A stretch of 64,000 nucleotides of DNA. Source: Muscardinus avellanarius (lineage: Eukaryota > Chordata > Mammalia > Rodentia > Gliridae). The notes under the pieces are model-generated. The model worked only from the letters and a program-made list of their open reading frames with translations. It had not been told where the DNA came from and made no database searches. A program made the position numbers and the translations under genes. Positions 46,120 through 58,450 of the stretch are shown here, in pieces (the first letter of the stretch is position 1; each line of letters starts with the position of its first letter). The DNA lies in assembly GCA_963383645.1 (NCBI GenBank), contig OY726557.1, forward strand, positions 128,492,103 to 128,556,102. Reading direction: 5' to 3'.

Positions 46120-48248
46120 CCCCTTCAAGCATTGGAGCTGCCCTTCAGGACCAATTGTTATTCAAACTACCCTTCTAGATAAAAAGCCAACATGATCTAG
46201 CCAGCTGCAACTTCCATGAAAGTACATGATACCACTGCAGTTTAAGAAACAGTAAGAAAGAAAGAGAGTCATGAATGTAAGTTTTCTTCCCAAGCCACTA
46301 AAATAATCATCTCAACAGTTCTAAGAAGGATATATTCATGAAATACTTTGAGACTTGGATGGGGAGAGAGCTAATAAGAAGCAATCTTCTCCCAGCCCTC
46401 AAGACACCAGCATTCAGGGATCATAAATAGTTCCTCTATCTTAGTGGAGGTTATTCAAACAGAAAAAGTATAGCTAATTACTCTAAATATTAAATTCCAA
46501 CAGGCTTTGACAAGTTTTGTCCCATGTCCCAGTCCTCATACAGGATCTTGATGCAGAAAAACATAAATTACTTTTGGTTCAGTGGTAACATGAAATAAAA
46601 AATTAAAAGAGGCTCTCTATGATTATTCGTCAATTTTAACTCTGGCATGTACTCATGTGTCCTTTTAGCAAATGTTTACTGAGCACCTATCGTATATATC
46701 TTTCACCTGTAACCCTCTCTGTGCTTATTTTGAGTAGCAGAGCATCAGGTTCCCACCAGCATGCCCAGCTCACTCCAAGCTCTGTAACTAGCACAACCAT
46801 AAGTGGAGAGACTTCACTCAGAGGTCTAATCTGGTCTTGAAATTTGCCACCTGTGAGAGTTTAGCCACATCGCTACAGAAGAATGAGTAAAATCTAATGA
46901 GATAAGGCAAACCGAGGGAGGGTGGGGCCAGGTCCACCTGTGTGTTTTAGAAATAGTGTAGGCATGGGAAAAAAGGGTCTAGCTGCAAATAATATAAGGC
47001 CTAATGAGATAAACAAAATAAGATATTAAGAAGGTATAGAAGCCATGACTAAGATCCAACAGCACAGAGGTATCTGAAAGCAGAGAAATCAATTTTATTT
47101 GAAGGGTCCACATTCTTCGACTTGTTGAAAGAATTAAAATTTTTAGTTCAGGGATTACTTCAAGCTAGACAGTGCCCAGTGGGGGAGAGAGTCAACATAT
47201 TAATTGACAGTGTGGTATTTGAAAAAGCTGAGATGCTTCAGGTGTGGAATGGGTAAAAAATCTCCCTAAAATTCCGTTAGGAGTCACATTATAGATCCCT
47301 GCGGATGATCTCTTCTGACAAATCAGAGCCCCGTGAACAACACAGAAGCAGGTCCCTGCACGTTCTGCTCTGTGATGTCTCCTGCTGTTGCCAACATTCC
47401 ATCCTTCTAATGGCCCTCATACCACATGTGGGCACTCAGCATCCTGGAACTGAAAGTGCTAGTCCCTGATAGACATTAACCAAGTAAGAAAAAACAAAGG
47501 AGAAATATAAGTAGACACAGGCAAGTAAGCAAAGAAAGACCCAGAATTCACTAGTGGTCATGTCTGAGAGAGGAGAACAAGATGAAACAATGGGCTGTGG
47601 ATTTCATTTGTCTTTCATTTGAACTTCTAAAAGAAGCACTGCTGGATATGGTCAGTCACCACCTGGCCATGTTTTCCCACTGTCCTGTCTAAACCATGAC
47701 TTATTTCTTGTTCCTTGGCCCAGATACTTTCAGGAGTTGGTTCTTCTGATGTTCCTCCTTTTTAATAACTTCTGATTAATCCCAGGAAGCTTCTCCTAGT
47801 CTACAAGTCCCAAAGACTCTGCCATTAAATCTTTCAGCCCAATAAACCTTGAAATTGACTCAGTTTTCTCCATATGTCCCAAAAGTTATTGAGAAAAGTT
47901 AACTTTGTGCCCCTGATGTGTGGGAGCAAACTACCCTTATTAATTATTACTTGATTTTGTACATCATATCCACAGATTTTATAACTAGAGCACAACCCAC
48001 TCGTCCGCCGCACATTGCTCTAAATGTTCCTGTCTGCCTTTGCTGAGTTTTATGAGGCTGGACAAAGACCAAGGGCATTTCTGGACTGCCCCATCCAAAG
48101 TAGCAAATTCTCCATGTCACAGATTTCATAACAGAGGCAAAGTTCTCAGCTGCCTCCCAAATTATTAGCACTTCACATGGGAAGACTCAATGACTTCAAC
48201 TTTACAAGTCAATCTCCAAATTATTTATGACACATCTTTTTATTCCCT

Positions 48249-48251
<3 letters not shown>
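46120..48251. other. unrecognised non-coding sequence
   Basis: About 2.1 kb without a recognisable repeat or exon. All open frames are 75 codons or fewer. Confidence 0.45.

Positions 48252-48291
<40 letters not shown>
48252..48291. repeat. (AC)n microsatellite
   Basis: 20 AC units. Confidence 0.98.
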
Positions 48292-48293
<2 letters not shown>

Positions 48294-48880
48294 TTTATTA
48301 TTCCCTACCACCACCTGAGACTAAAATCATCCAATCATCTTTTCATTGTCAACATACTCAATCTCTCCCCACTAGCAGATTTTCTTATAAATGGACTATA
48401 TAGGAAATAAAAAAGAAACACATTTGTATTAGGCACATCACCTAATTTTTTTAGTCTTATTCCTTGAGTTCTTATAACCACATGCCTAAATACTATTCTA
48501 CTTTTTGTAATGATAAAAAAAATCATTGCCTTTGTGAAACTTACAGTTAAATTAGGAAAAAGTAGGCTAGGAAACTAAAATAAAAGTAATATTGCAATAA
48601 GGAAATGTATTCTACCCTAAATGAGAAGTAGAAAATGTGGCTGAATAATAAAGAGACTCGATCTCATTTGGAGCAAAGGGAAAGCATTTGAGCTGACACC
48701 TGAAGTTGAGCAGATGTTGCATATGAGGAATGGTGAGCATTCCAGGCAAAGAAAGGACAAGCCCTGGGTCAAGGAAACATGTTACATCGTTTCTACTGAA
48801 ATAGGGCCATGTTTCTAAAGCACCATAGTAAAAATGGAATGAGATAAAGCTCATTAGATATTAGTTGTTTTTCTGTCTTA
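48292..48880. other. mostly unrecognised; part of a possible ancient repeat
   Basis: 48660-48790 ('ttgagctgacacctgaagtt', 'gagcattccaggcaaagaaa') resembles a mammal-wide decayed repeat. Parts at 49370-49440, 49920-49950 and 51040-51110 look like later sections of the same type. I cannot name the family. Confidence 0.35.
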
Positions 48881-48894
48881 TTTTTAATAATCAA

Positions 48895-49105
48895 AAAAAA
48901 TTTTTTTTGGTGGTACTGGGGGTGGAACCCAGAGGCTTTTACCTCCAGGCCATATTCCCAGACCTTTGTATATTATTTGGAAACAGGGTCTCACTAAGTT
49001 GCTGAAAGCCTCACTAAGTAGCTGAGGCTGGCTTCGAACCCATGCGATCCTCCTGTCTCAGCCTCCCAAGCGCGGGGATTACAAGCATGCACCACCACAC
49101 CCGGC
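48895..49105 (-). mobile_element. B1-dID-type SINE, long-arm form
   Basis: Minus-strand dimer with the word 'ggcttcgaaccc'. The target duplication TTTTAATAATCAA lies at 48882-48894 and 49106-49118. Confidence 0.94.
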
Positions 49106-49118
49106 TTTTAATAATCAA

Positions 49119-49504
49119 TATTAAAAATGGAATAACGACCTGATTTTCATATAATATAATATATGAAGATAAGAGGGATGAGGATAACAGGGATACTAAA
49201 CAGATATTCCTAATGTTTTGAAATGAGCTCATGAGTGAATGGAGATGCTATCAGATGATAGAGAAAATACTGGAAAAAGACCAGAATCTGGGGAGCACAC
49301 CACTTCTGTATCAAAATTACTCTGGAAAACTTGTAAATTTTCCAAGTTTATACATTGAATAGGCAATTAAATCAAGGCTAGAGATATAAGCTTGAAAGTC
49401 ACTCACTGGTAGAGAGAGGTAACTGAAGTTGTAGGCATAGAGAAAAGTGTGTTGAGAAGTCCAGAACTGGGAATTCTCAGAATAGGAAACTAAAATTCAG
49501 TACT
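49119..49504. other. unrecognised non-coding sequence
   Basis: No supported feature apart from the possible ancient repeat noted at 48292. Confidence 0.4.
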
Positions 49505-49745
49505 AAATGGTTGGGGCTCTAAAGCCAGATTGCCTTTGTCTAGGTTCCCATTCCTTCATACAGTCACTACACAGCCCCAGGCAATTTACTTAACCTCAGT
49601 ACCACTATTTACTCGTGGATAAAAATGGAGCTAATAATACTTACCACCTAGGGTTTTGGGAGTATTAATAAAATTACACATATAAGTTCTAAGAATAGTG
49701 TCTGGCACATAATGAGCACTTAGCAGATGCTGGTTGTTTCTTCTT
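49505..49745 (+). mobile_element. MIR SINE, near complete
   Basis: Best-preserved MIR here: 'ctctaaagccagattgcctt', 'caggcaatttacttaacctc', 'aaaaatggagctaataatac', 'tagtgtctggcacataatga', 'gcacttagcagatgctggtt'. Confidence 0.9.
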
Positions 49746-50232
49746 TGGCTTCCTATTTATTATGGTTTTCATTCCCATCACCATTGTTAACAATATCAGA
49801 CATAAAGTGATTCTAGAAAGGAGACATTGAAGGAACACCCAGGTAGATGGGCAGGCGGGTACGATGTGATGGAGCTAAGAGGGCGCTTCAAGAAAGACAA
49901 GGGGGCCAACTACATTTAAATTTTCTGAGAAGTCTAGTAAGATGAAAACTGGAAATTTTTTATTTTTACTATATTTAGTAATTTAGTAAATATTATTTAC
50001 TATATTAAATATTTACTATATTAAGTAAACTTCTGTATTTACTACCATGAAGGATATTGGTAGCCTTAAAAAGTTTTTGAAGGATTTGATCACAAGAATG
50101 ATGAATATGCAGATGGAGAAAATCAAATTGAAAAAAAAAGCCAAAAAAGGTCAATAAGGAATGGTGTCTCTTTTGATTGTTGTTTTATTTTTTCAGTGCC
50201 TTGATATTACACATCATAATGAGGCTCAGAGT

Positions 50233-50234
<2 letters not shown>
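49746..50234. other. unrecognised sequence with a short LINE 3'-tail-like piece
   Basis: 'gatattacacatcataatga' near 50203 resembles the antisense LINE tail seen near 52370. Otherwise nothing supported. Confidence 0.35.
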
Positions 50235-50287
<53 letters not shown>

Positions 50288-50300
50288 ATATACACACACA
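50235..50300. repeat. (TA)n microsatellite with CA/TACA end
   Basis: About 21 TA units followed by CACATACATA words. Confidence 0.97.
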
Positions 50301-50589
50301 TAATTATATCTTTTGAGAGACTGAAAATGACTGGGATCTGAAGCTCAGGCCAAACCAAGGGCCTTTGGTAGGAGGAATGGCTTCTCTATTGAAATAGGTG
50401 GAAAGAAGAACTAGAGGGCTCTACAGAACCTGGCCATCGAAAATTGAGTGAGTTCCCATCCAATGACTTATAAATTCTATTCAAACATGTAAGCAAGATC
50501 CACTCTTGAGAAAAAGTGTCAGCTTGAGAGTATAGGACATGTGAAGAAAGGAGGGACAGGGAGTGTGGAATCAGAATTCTAGGAACATG

Positions 50590-50788
50590 GCCGGGCATGG
50601 TGGCGCATGCTTGCAATCCCAGCATTCAGGAGGCTGAGACCAGAGGATCATGGTTTGAGGACAGCCTCAGCTACTTAGAGAGGCCCTCCACAACTTAGTG
50701 AGACCCTGTTTCAAAATAGAATAAAGAATATAGAGCGGGGGGGGGGGTAGCTCGGAGGTCAAATGCCCCTGGGTTCCATCCCCAGACA
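50590..50788 (+). mobile_element. B1-dID-type SINE, long-arm form
   Basis: 'ggccgggcatggtggcgcat' start and 'gcccctgggttccatcccca' right-arm end. A G11 run sits at the start of the right arm, where the family has GGGCTGGGG. Confidence 0.93.
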
Positions 50789-50789
50789 T

Positions 50790-51756
50790 ATTTTTTCCTT
50801 TCAAAAAAGAGAGGGAACTTTAGGTGGCTTTCTAATATGCAAGTATAGGCAAGACTATGAAAGGATTATTCAAAGGATCTTGTAAAGACCATGGTCAGAA
50901 GAAGGTAAATATTGGAGATAGAAAAAGATAAAATTGGGGAAAGAGATGGAGAAAGAATGAAGTTTATTTTTCCATATAAGAACTCCCTGTTTAGATTTCA
51001 TCTCTATAGGCAGTGAGGGAATATTAAGATTTTTTTTAGCAGAAAAATGACATAAAGACAGGGCTGTTTTAGAAAGATTAATCTGGCCAAGTCCAGAATG
51101 AATTAGATATGGCTAAGGGCAATGCATCTAGTTCAGAGAATTAAATTTCTTTCAACAGCCATTGATTGAAGTTCCCTATGATACCTGCCATTGTCCTCTG
51201 ACATTGTCTCATGGACACGCAGTATGCTAGCTTGAGCAATAACACAAAGCAAATATGATACATGTCCCTTAGGGTATGATGATTACAATAATGGAAGCAG
51301 TGGGGAACTTTGGACACATAGCTGCAGTATAAGGCATTATATGAAATGACTAAATTTTATGTTTCTTAGAGAATTCCATTAAAATCAACTGAAGTGGAGG
51401 GCTAGAAGGATGTGTCCCAGATGACGTACCTAGGGTCTTGAAGGGGGATAGAACATCAACTGGTAGAAATTATTACAGTTATGCAATGTTGAGGTCTCTG
51501 TTACTACTACTTTGTAGACTGGCTTTATAATGCTCATCCCCAAAGGCTGACAGTGGCCTGAAGTTTCAGATCAGTGGGATGAAGAGCTTGGATACGGGCC
51601 GTGCTTCTTCCCCTAACTATTCTGACTTGAGGGAAATCAGAACTAGACTGCTGGAACGACCTGACTCCTGCAGTAATGAGATATTGTTGACTATTGATCG
51701 ACTAGGACAGTGCATTGATGAACTGTCCTGTTGGTGACTAGGGAGCAGTGAAGAGA

Positions 51757-51761
<5 letters not shown>
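50790..51761. other. unrecognised non-coding sequence
   Basis: Possible ancient repeat at 51030-51110. No gene seen. Confidence 0.4.

Positions 51762-51813
<52 letters not shown>
51762..51813. repeat. (AG)n microsatellite
   Basis: 26 AG units. Confidence 0.98.
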
Positions 51814-51817
<4 letters not shown>

Positions 51818-52337
51818 CACCAGGAGAGTAGGCGTGAGCAGTCCAGGACTCGGGCCATCTCAGATATCCAGATTCTACTTTGGCTTCAGGGTTTGGGGTA
51901 ATAGGATAGCATTCATTGAAAGAGGCAGAGTTGCTGGCAAGGACAGAGAAATGGTCAATGACATCCTCATCTTGCTCTAAACTCTAGGGCAGATCATCTC
52001 TCCCTGACTTATTGTCCCTACCTGTAAATGGAAGACAATAATCCATCGGCCTTTGTTATCACACTAGAAAATGAGATCCTGTAGGTGAAGGACTTTGAAG
52101 TCGTGAAGAAAAAAAGGGCTCTTACATAAAATCCAGAGAAGTGTCAGCATCAACTAACATTTATGAGCGTTTGCTCTGCATTGGGCACCACTTCATATCA
52201 TGCACGTTGAATTAACTAAAACCACAAATTGTCCCTGTCCGTGGTAAGTTTGCCCTTCAAAAATTGATTGCCATAGAAGTGACATAAATATATTTATAGA
52301 GAAAAGAAAGAAAGAATATGTAGGAGAAAAAATGGAA
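51814..52337. other. unrecognised non-coding sequence
   Basis: No supported feature. Confidence 0.5.
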
Positions 52338-52463
52338 GTTTGTTTTTTTATATTTTTAGTTGTGCATTGAAATTATACATCATAGTGAGATTCAAAGTGA
52401 TACAATATAGCACTTGGTATATTTCTCTCTTTATCCTTTTCTCCCCAGACTTTTAGTGAGATT
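52338..52463 (-). mobile_element. LINE 3'-tail fragment, antisense
   Basis: 'ttgtgcattgaaattataca' and 'catcatagtgagattcaaag' resemble the antisense 3' end of L1 at 31985 and 50200. Short and uncertain. Confidence 0.4.
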
Positions 52464-52477
52464 AAAAGTAATACCTT

Positions 52478-52669
52478 TGCCGGGCGTGGAGGCGCACGCT
52501 TGTAATCCCCACACTTGGGAGGCGGAGACAGAAGGATTGTGTAGGTTCGAAGCCAGCCTTGCTGGCTCAAGAGATCCTGTTTCCAAATAAAAATATTTAA
52601 AAAAGATGTCTGGGAGTGTAACCCGGAGTTATAAGGGTTTTCAGGAACCCCAGTACCACCAAAAAAAAA
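52478..52669 (+). mobile_element. B1-dID-type SINE, short-arm form
   Basis: Has a full B-box match GGTTCGAAGCC in the left arm. Perfect 14-bp target duplication AAAAGTAATACCTT at 52464-52477 and 52670-52683. Confidence 0.96.
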
Positions 52670-52713
52670 AAAAGTAATACCTTCATATATGAACATAGCA
52701 TTATTTTAATTTT

Positions 52714-52907
52714 TTTGTGTGTGTGTGGTACTGGGGTTTTTGGAAAATCTTCTACCTCCGGGCTATACTCCCAGACCTATTTTATATTTATTTTATTTGG
52801 AAACAGGATCTCTTAAGCCAACACGGCTGGCTTCGAACCTGCGTGATCCTCCTGTCTCCGCCTCCCAAGCACGGGGATTGCAAGCGTGCGCCACCACTCC
52901 TGGTGTG
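52714..52907 (-). mobile_element. B1-dID-type SINE, short-arm form
   Basis: Lies 44 bp from the previous SINE in opposite orientation, forming an inverted pair. The flanking word TTTTAATTTTT occurs on both sides (52704 and 52911 regions). Confidence 0.94.
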
Positions 52908-52924
52908 AATTTTAATTTTTAAAT

Positions 52925-54057
52925 GCCCAAGTCTATGTGTTTGTCTAACTTAAGAATTTTGTTTATTTTTACTACTTGTATTTTTTGGGCCTACGCTCTA
53001 GAAACAAGCAAGGTCTGCTTAAAAAAAAAAAGTTCGATGCTACAAACTATTTGTGCAGAAGACTACTAGATGGAGTGGACTATTGACTACATCCTGTCCA
53101 CAGTACAGCAGCAGGCGGGAAGTGGAGAGGCCACGAGACCATGGCAGCCATCAACAGCAGGTGCAAAGTGTTCCCTGTATACTCTTTGGAGGAGTGAAAT
53201 TAAACAGGCTCTGATTTGGTCTGTGATGGGAGCCAGGCTTGGCCTGACTTTGGGGATAGGGCTGGTGGAGATGTTGGGTGACAGAAGAGGCTTCTTCACG
53301 TCTAGGGGCTATGAAAAGCTGAACCACTTCACATGCAGCAGGTCTCAGAGCCCTGGGGAGCCTCTCATCTGATGTGTGACTATGTCTGTTTTCCCAAGAA
53401 AATTAAAGTGACTTAGTCAGTTAACCTGAAATTCCCAGCAGTGCTCTGCTTGCGGATCACAAGTTTTCTCATCAGTCTTTGGTGGTCAGAGAACAAAAAG
53501 CCCTGAGCCCTCCAGAGGTGGGATTCCACTACCACCTAGTGGATAGAGAGGGATGCCTCCCTGCCCCTCACAGAACCCCAGGGAAGGAAGTCGACCAAAG
53601 GGAAGTTGATATAGAATTAGCCTGTCTCATTGAGCGAATAGTCCTTCAGTGGGCCAGCAGAGGGGAACATTCCTATCAGCCTATTGGGCCACTGAAACAA
53701 GTATGAAGCCACCACTCTCCCTGGAAGTGTGGCTTTTGTGCCTAGAATCACAGACCCTGTCCAACCTGCTCCAGCGTAGTTATAGCTGACCAAGGAGGGG
53801 CTTCAGTCCTGATCCAGGAAACCTATTTCCACATTGGATCCAGGGAGCTCCCTAATCTACAAAAATCAGTTTAGTATAGTCAGACTATAGCTTATTCACT
53901 TCTGTTTCTCTCCCTGCTCCTCTTCCCTGCCCACTAAACCACTCAGTGAACATATTTTTAATAGTGGATACAGAAGGTGCAGTTTTCTCTGCAACTTTAT
54001 GTATGGTCACAATTTGACTGGAACTGAGGGGCCATTTCTCACAAGCAATTTGCATTC
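52925..54057. other. unrecognised, moderately GC-rich sequence
   Basis: Plus-strand frames of 100 (53070-53372) and 75 (53479-53706) codons are present without known domains or splice support. No repeat recognised. Confidence 0.4.
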
Positions 54058-54073
54058 TTAAGAAGCTGGAAGA

Positions 54074-54290
54074 CAGCCTGACATGGCGGCGCATGCTTGT
54101 AATCCCCACACTTGGGAGGTTGAGACAGGAGGATAGCATGGATTCAAAGCCAGCCTCAGCTACTTAGTGAGGCTCTCAGCAACTCAGTGAGACTCTGTTT
54201 CCAAATAAAATATAAAATAGGTCTCAGAGTATAGCCCAGAGGTAGAAAGCCCCTGGGTTCCAACCCCAGTACCACCACCAAAAAAAAGAA
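54074..54290 (+). mobile_element. B1-dID-type SINE, intermediate form
   Basis: Long left arm plus derived 'taggtctcagagtatagccc'. Flanked by AGAAGCTGGAAGAC (from 54060) and AGAAGCTGAAAGAC (from 54293), one mismatch. Confidence 0.93.
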
Positions 54291-54331
54291 GTAGAAGCTG
54301 AAAGACACACAATGTTTGTGTAAGAGCCTAC

Positions 54332-54894
54332 AGTGGTTAATTTTATGTGTCAGCTTGGCGAAGCTGTGTGGTACACAGCTTTTGGTCAAACTCCGGTCTG
54401 GATGTGACTGTGAACGTATTATTTAGATGTGATTAACACTGTAATCAGTAGTCTCACTACTGATCAGCAGATCACCCTCCATTATGTGGGTGGGCCTCAG
54501 TCAAATAGTGGAGAGCTTTAAAAGAAGAGACAGAAGGTTCCTGGAAAAGAAGAAATTATGCTTTGAGATGGCTTTCAGATTCCCACTGCAGCATCAATAC
54601 ATTTCTGGATCTCTAGAGGGCTGCTGACCGGTCCTGCTGGTTTCAGCCTGGTCAGCCCTATTGCATGAGTGGATTCACTTAAAATTCATTTCTCAGTAAA
54701 TAGCTAGATGGAGAGATGATAAATATGTATATAGGTAGATTATAGGTAAATAGATTTTATTGATGGTAAATAAATATGTGACAATGATATATAAATGATA
54801 AATACTTATGTAGATGGTAGATAGATGATAAATAGAAAGGATAGATAAATAGATGATAAATATAGGATTGGTAAATAGGTGACAAAGGATGATA

Positions 54895-54951
<57 letters not shown>

Positions 54952-55005
54952 CTATTGGTCTGATTCTTTGGAAATCCCTGCATAATAATGGAGGTTTGGA
55001 ATAGA
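54332..55005 (+). mobile_element. MLT2-like ERVL LTR with internal microsatellite
   Basis: 5' words 'ggttaattttatgtgtcagc', 'tttggtcaaactccggtctg' and 'ccctccattatgtgggtggg'; 3' end 'ctcctattggtctgattctt'. Between 54706 and 54948 the LTR is filled by GATA-like and (TA)n repeats at the site where MLT2 LTRs carry short CT/TA runs. Confidence 0.85.
54706..54948. repeat. GATA/GATAAATA-type repeats and (TA)n
   Basis: Degenerate AGATGATAAATA words to 54890, then 26 TA units (54897-54948). Confidence 0.93.
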
Positions 55006-55604
55006 AAGCTGTTCAAAATATTCTGGCATCATAAAGGAGAGATGCAGTCTGCCTGGAGGATGGTGGTGGTTTACCTCAGTGGTAACAATTTCAAAGACAT
55101 CCAAATTGAAGCTCTTCAGATGAGGAAAGGGAAATACACAGAAATGACCTGATCGGAGACTCTGTACCACTGAGTGGTGTAGGGTGTAATATCTCCAGCC
55201 CACGGTGCACAGGATGGCATGTCCCAGCAGCTGAGAAAAGATGAAACAGATTGCCCAGAACCACATGGTGAGGACCTGGTGTGCTGAGTACTTAGCCTTT
55301 AGTAGAGGCATTGAGACAGCAGATGCCGCGGGTGTGAAGGCCTGGTGTGCAGTAAGGTAAGAGGTTGGAAGCTGGAGCCGCTTCCATGGCAGCCTGGAAT
55401 AGACTGGCAAGCCGGCTGAGGTACACTGCAATTTTTAGCTCAAATTCTAATAAGAATTATCTGTAGGTGTGAAGACTCAGCAGTGGGCCACAGAGAACCC
55501 CCGGAGAAGCAGAAATGAAACGAGCCTTCTCTCTGCTCTTCTCTGATAACTTAATGAAGGAAAGTGGTCCCACTCTGCCATGGGCACACAAACTCAGCAC
55601 CCCC
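55006..55604. other. unrecognised sequence with a 159-codon minus-strand open frame
   Basis: The minus-strand frame 55431-54952 contains a hydrophobic run MWFWAICFIFSQLLGHAI. An acceptor-like 'cttactgcacaccag' and a donor-like 'ctgaggtaaac' would delimit an exon of about 270 bp. No family match is certain and the frame length is within chance. Possible exon or decoy. Confidence 0.25.
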
Positions 55605-55795
55605 TCTGCCAGTTAAGTCATCTTGAGCAAATTACTCTAAACCCCAATTTCCTCATTTACAAACTGGGGCTAAGAATAGTACCTGCCTCACTGGGCTGTG
55701 GAAAGGATTAAATTAGATCCTGCATGCAGAGTGCTTAGCCCAGCGCTGGGCACCTGATAGGAGAAGCTCACTAAGCAGTATTTATTATTGGGATA
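55605..55795 (+). mobile_element. MIR SINE
   Basis: Sense MIR: 'gagcaaattactctaaaccc', 'caatttcctcatttacaaac', 'agtacctgcctcactgggct', 'gctgggcacctgataggaga'. Confidence 0.85.
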
Positions 55796-56837
55796 CAGAT
55801 ACTAAAGAAAGACCCTAGCACTGCTTGATGCAAGCTTAATATTTTTTTTAAATGTTAGTTTGTAATACCATCCTAATGCTTACTTTCAAGTAATCATGCT
55901 GGTGTATTGATCCAAACCATAGACTTCTGTCTTTGAAGATAGAGGAGGGCTACACTCATTTTATTGTTTTACCAAAGGGAAGAAGGAAAAAAACACACCA
56001 ATTCCAAAAGTGTCCACCAATGGTGCTGGATACAGAGAAGTCCAGAGAACGTAGTACTTATGTATACCAGTGATTACCTCTTAATCAGATCCCTTAGACT
56101 CCCAGGGTCTCTACAGCAAAGCATGATTATAAAGGTTTCTAACAAATTAACCTTGTTAAAGGGTGGCCAGGATGTATTGTTCACATATCATGTTTCAAGG
56201 ATGACATATTTCATAGAATCTTTACTATTTCAAACTATCTGTATTTTTCCTAAAAGCTCTAAATGCCTGGTGCAGACTGTGGGTGAGGTAGAACGATCAG
56301 ATGGCTAAATGTTTGAGAAGGAGCCTCTTAGAGAGCCAGAGAGCCCGAGGCACCCTGGCCCTCATTAATATATCCTGCTTGAGCCCCTGGGGCAAGAATG
56401 ACAACTGGACAATTGCACTTGCCATCTGACTACAAGTTGGTATTAACAAAACATTGTCTTCTGCAGGGTTAATGCCTATTGAATATTTCCAGGGCACTGG
56501 CAGCTAGATACCGCACAGAACATATGATGGGTCAAGAGATTTTTAAGCCACCACAGTCATGTATATGATGAATCAAACACACACACACATACTTAAATCC
56601 ATGCATACATACACAAGGAAATATACAACACATTCTCCATGTGTCAAATGAGACTTAGAGCTCTCCTGTCTGTCATTCATAGGAGTTAGGAATTTCTTAA
56701 ACTCAAGTCAGCTTTTTCCTCCTTAAAGAAGTTTTAAAAGTTGCAAAGCTCGGAGTCCTATTTGGTTACCAGGAAATTCAGAGCCCAGATTTATAGCCAA
56801 CTGTAGCAGTTACCCTACAATCAGACTTGAATTTTGT
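55796..56837. other. unrecognised non-coding sequence
   Basis: A 114-codon plus-strand frame (55964-56308) shows no known motif. No repeat recognised. Confidence 0.45.
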
Positions 56838-56839
56838 TT

Positions 56840-57041
56840 TTTGGTGGTACTGGGGGTGGAACCCAGAGGCTTTCTACCTCTGGGCTATACTCCCAGACCC
56901 ATTATATTTTATTTGGAAACAAGGTCTCACTAAGTTGCTGAGAGCTTCACTAAGTAGCTTAGGCTGGCTTCAAACCTGTGCGATCCTCCTGCCTCAGCCT
57001 CCCAAGCGCGGGGATTACAAGTATGCGCCACCGGGCCCAGC
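56840..57041 (-). mobile_element. B1-dID-type SINE, long-arm form
   Basis: Minus-strand dimer ('ggtactgggggtggaaccca'). The target duplication ACAATCAGA is at about 56817 and again from 57043. Confidence 0.93.
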
Positions 57042-57184
57042 TAACAATCAGAATTTAAATAAGATTGCTAACCCCCTATTTATTTTTATTTCTAGTATTT
57101 AGCTTTTATTTTTCGGCTGATGATTTTCCAGTATTGTGTGTGTGTGTTTGTGTGTGTATACACTTATATACACTTTCTAATATA

Positions 57185-57505
57185 GTAATAACAGGGTTAG
57201 CACCCCAATCCAAACTTCAGAATGCTCCAAAATCTGAAACTTTTTGAGAGCCAACATAACCCCACAAATAGAAAATTTCACACCTGACCTAATGTGACTG
57301 GTCACAATCAAAACACAGATGCGTTAAAAAATTGTATAAAACTAACTTCAGAATGTAAGTATGTTATATAAAAAACATGAATGGATTGCATAGTTAGACT
57401 TGGGTCCTGCCTCTAAAATTTCTCATTATATAAGTACAAATACCTAAAAAGTCTGAAACATTTCTGGTCCTGAGCATTTCAGAGAAGGAATATTCACCGT
57501 ATGGC
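57185..57505. mobile_element. DNA-transposon remnant (name uncertain)
   Basis: Words 'cagggttagcaccccaatcc', 'aatgctccaaaatctgaaac', 'aaaatttcacacctgaccta', 'gacttgggtcctgcctctaa', 'tctggtcctgagcatttcag' match a mammalian non-autonomous inverted-repeat transposon. Both ends are recognisable; no coding sequence. Confidence 0.75.
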
Positions 57506-58179
57506 ACTAACCACATCCACAAGAGCCCAGACTCCATGCTTCTTTCCTGTAAAATACATATCGCACTCCTATAACTAATTTATAACCATGAACATTTTAT
57601 CCAAAGGCCTTCATGGCTATAGATACCACAAATCCTATTTCTGTAAGTCCCAGAGTCACAGGGTGGATCCTATTGCTTCTAATGGCATACTCGGTACCTA
57701 AATATCTAGCTAGGTGAAGGTTGGATTTTGAAAATACTGGTATCTCCAGTGGAAGAAATATAGGTCCAGGGGCTGTTCCTCTTATTGATAGATGTTTGAC
57801 ACTCTAACACAAGCTTGGTTCACTTGGCAATGAAGTAGAGAAGGACTTGGAACCAAAGTTACCATGCTCCCCACTTAATCTCTTGCTCTCTACTAGGACA
57901 AAATTAGCTTAAATCATTCATTTTCGAAACATGTTTAAACCTAAGTATGATGAAGCCAATTAATAACAAAAACAGTATTGTAAATACTACTACAACTGGT
58001 AAACATGGCAACATGACCTTCAGTATTCTTCTTCAGAGGTGGAGTTTTTTCTATAGCTGTGCCAGGCCTCTTTGGTGATAGCCCCAGCTGTCCCTAATGC
58101 CAATTCACACCTTCGTCCCACAGCAGCCCTCGTCTAATGAATGATCAGTGCAAGGGGGCAGTGGTGTGGCTTCCTCATT
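57506..58179. other. unrecognised non-coding sequence
   Basis: No supported feature. Confidence 0.5.
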
Positions 58180-58450
58180 CGAACTCATGATTGCCCCAAA
58201 GGGCCACTCACCCCAGGCTCCCCATAGCATTGGCTGGTAACTTAGTCGGGGCTTCCCTGCAGCTCAGCCTGTCTTTCCGCCCAGTCTTCCTTCCTTCCTC
58301 TCTGTCCCCATGTGTAGATCCAGGAGCACCTTGTAATACAACATCCTGCTCTCAGATTCCTGTTGAATCTCAGAGTTGGGTTTCTGGGAACCCAGTTGCA
58401 ATATTAACTGACATGTCTTACAACCTGGCGCTCCTGCAGGGTCTGTGACA
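58180..58450. other. possible ancient interspersed repeat
   Basis: 'cagctcagcctgtctttccg', 'atccaggagcaccttgtaat' and 'gtttctgggaacccagttgc' resemble a mammal-wide repeat (perhaps an L1 3' end), but I cannot name it. An 85-codon frame here is not credible as a gene. Confidence 0.35.

Noticed and set aside
52717..52922. Pair of overlapping plus-strand frames of 63 and 67 codons
   Set aside because: Both are antisense SINE translations.
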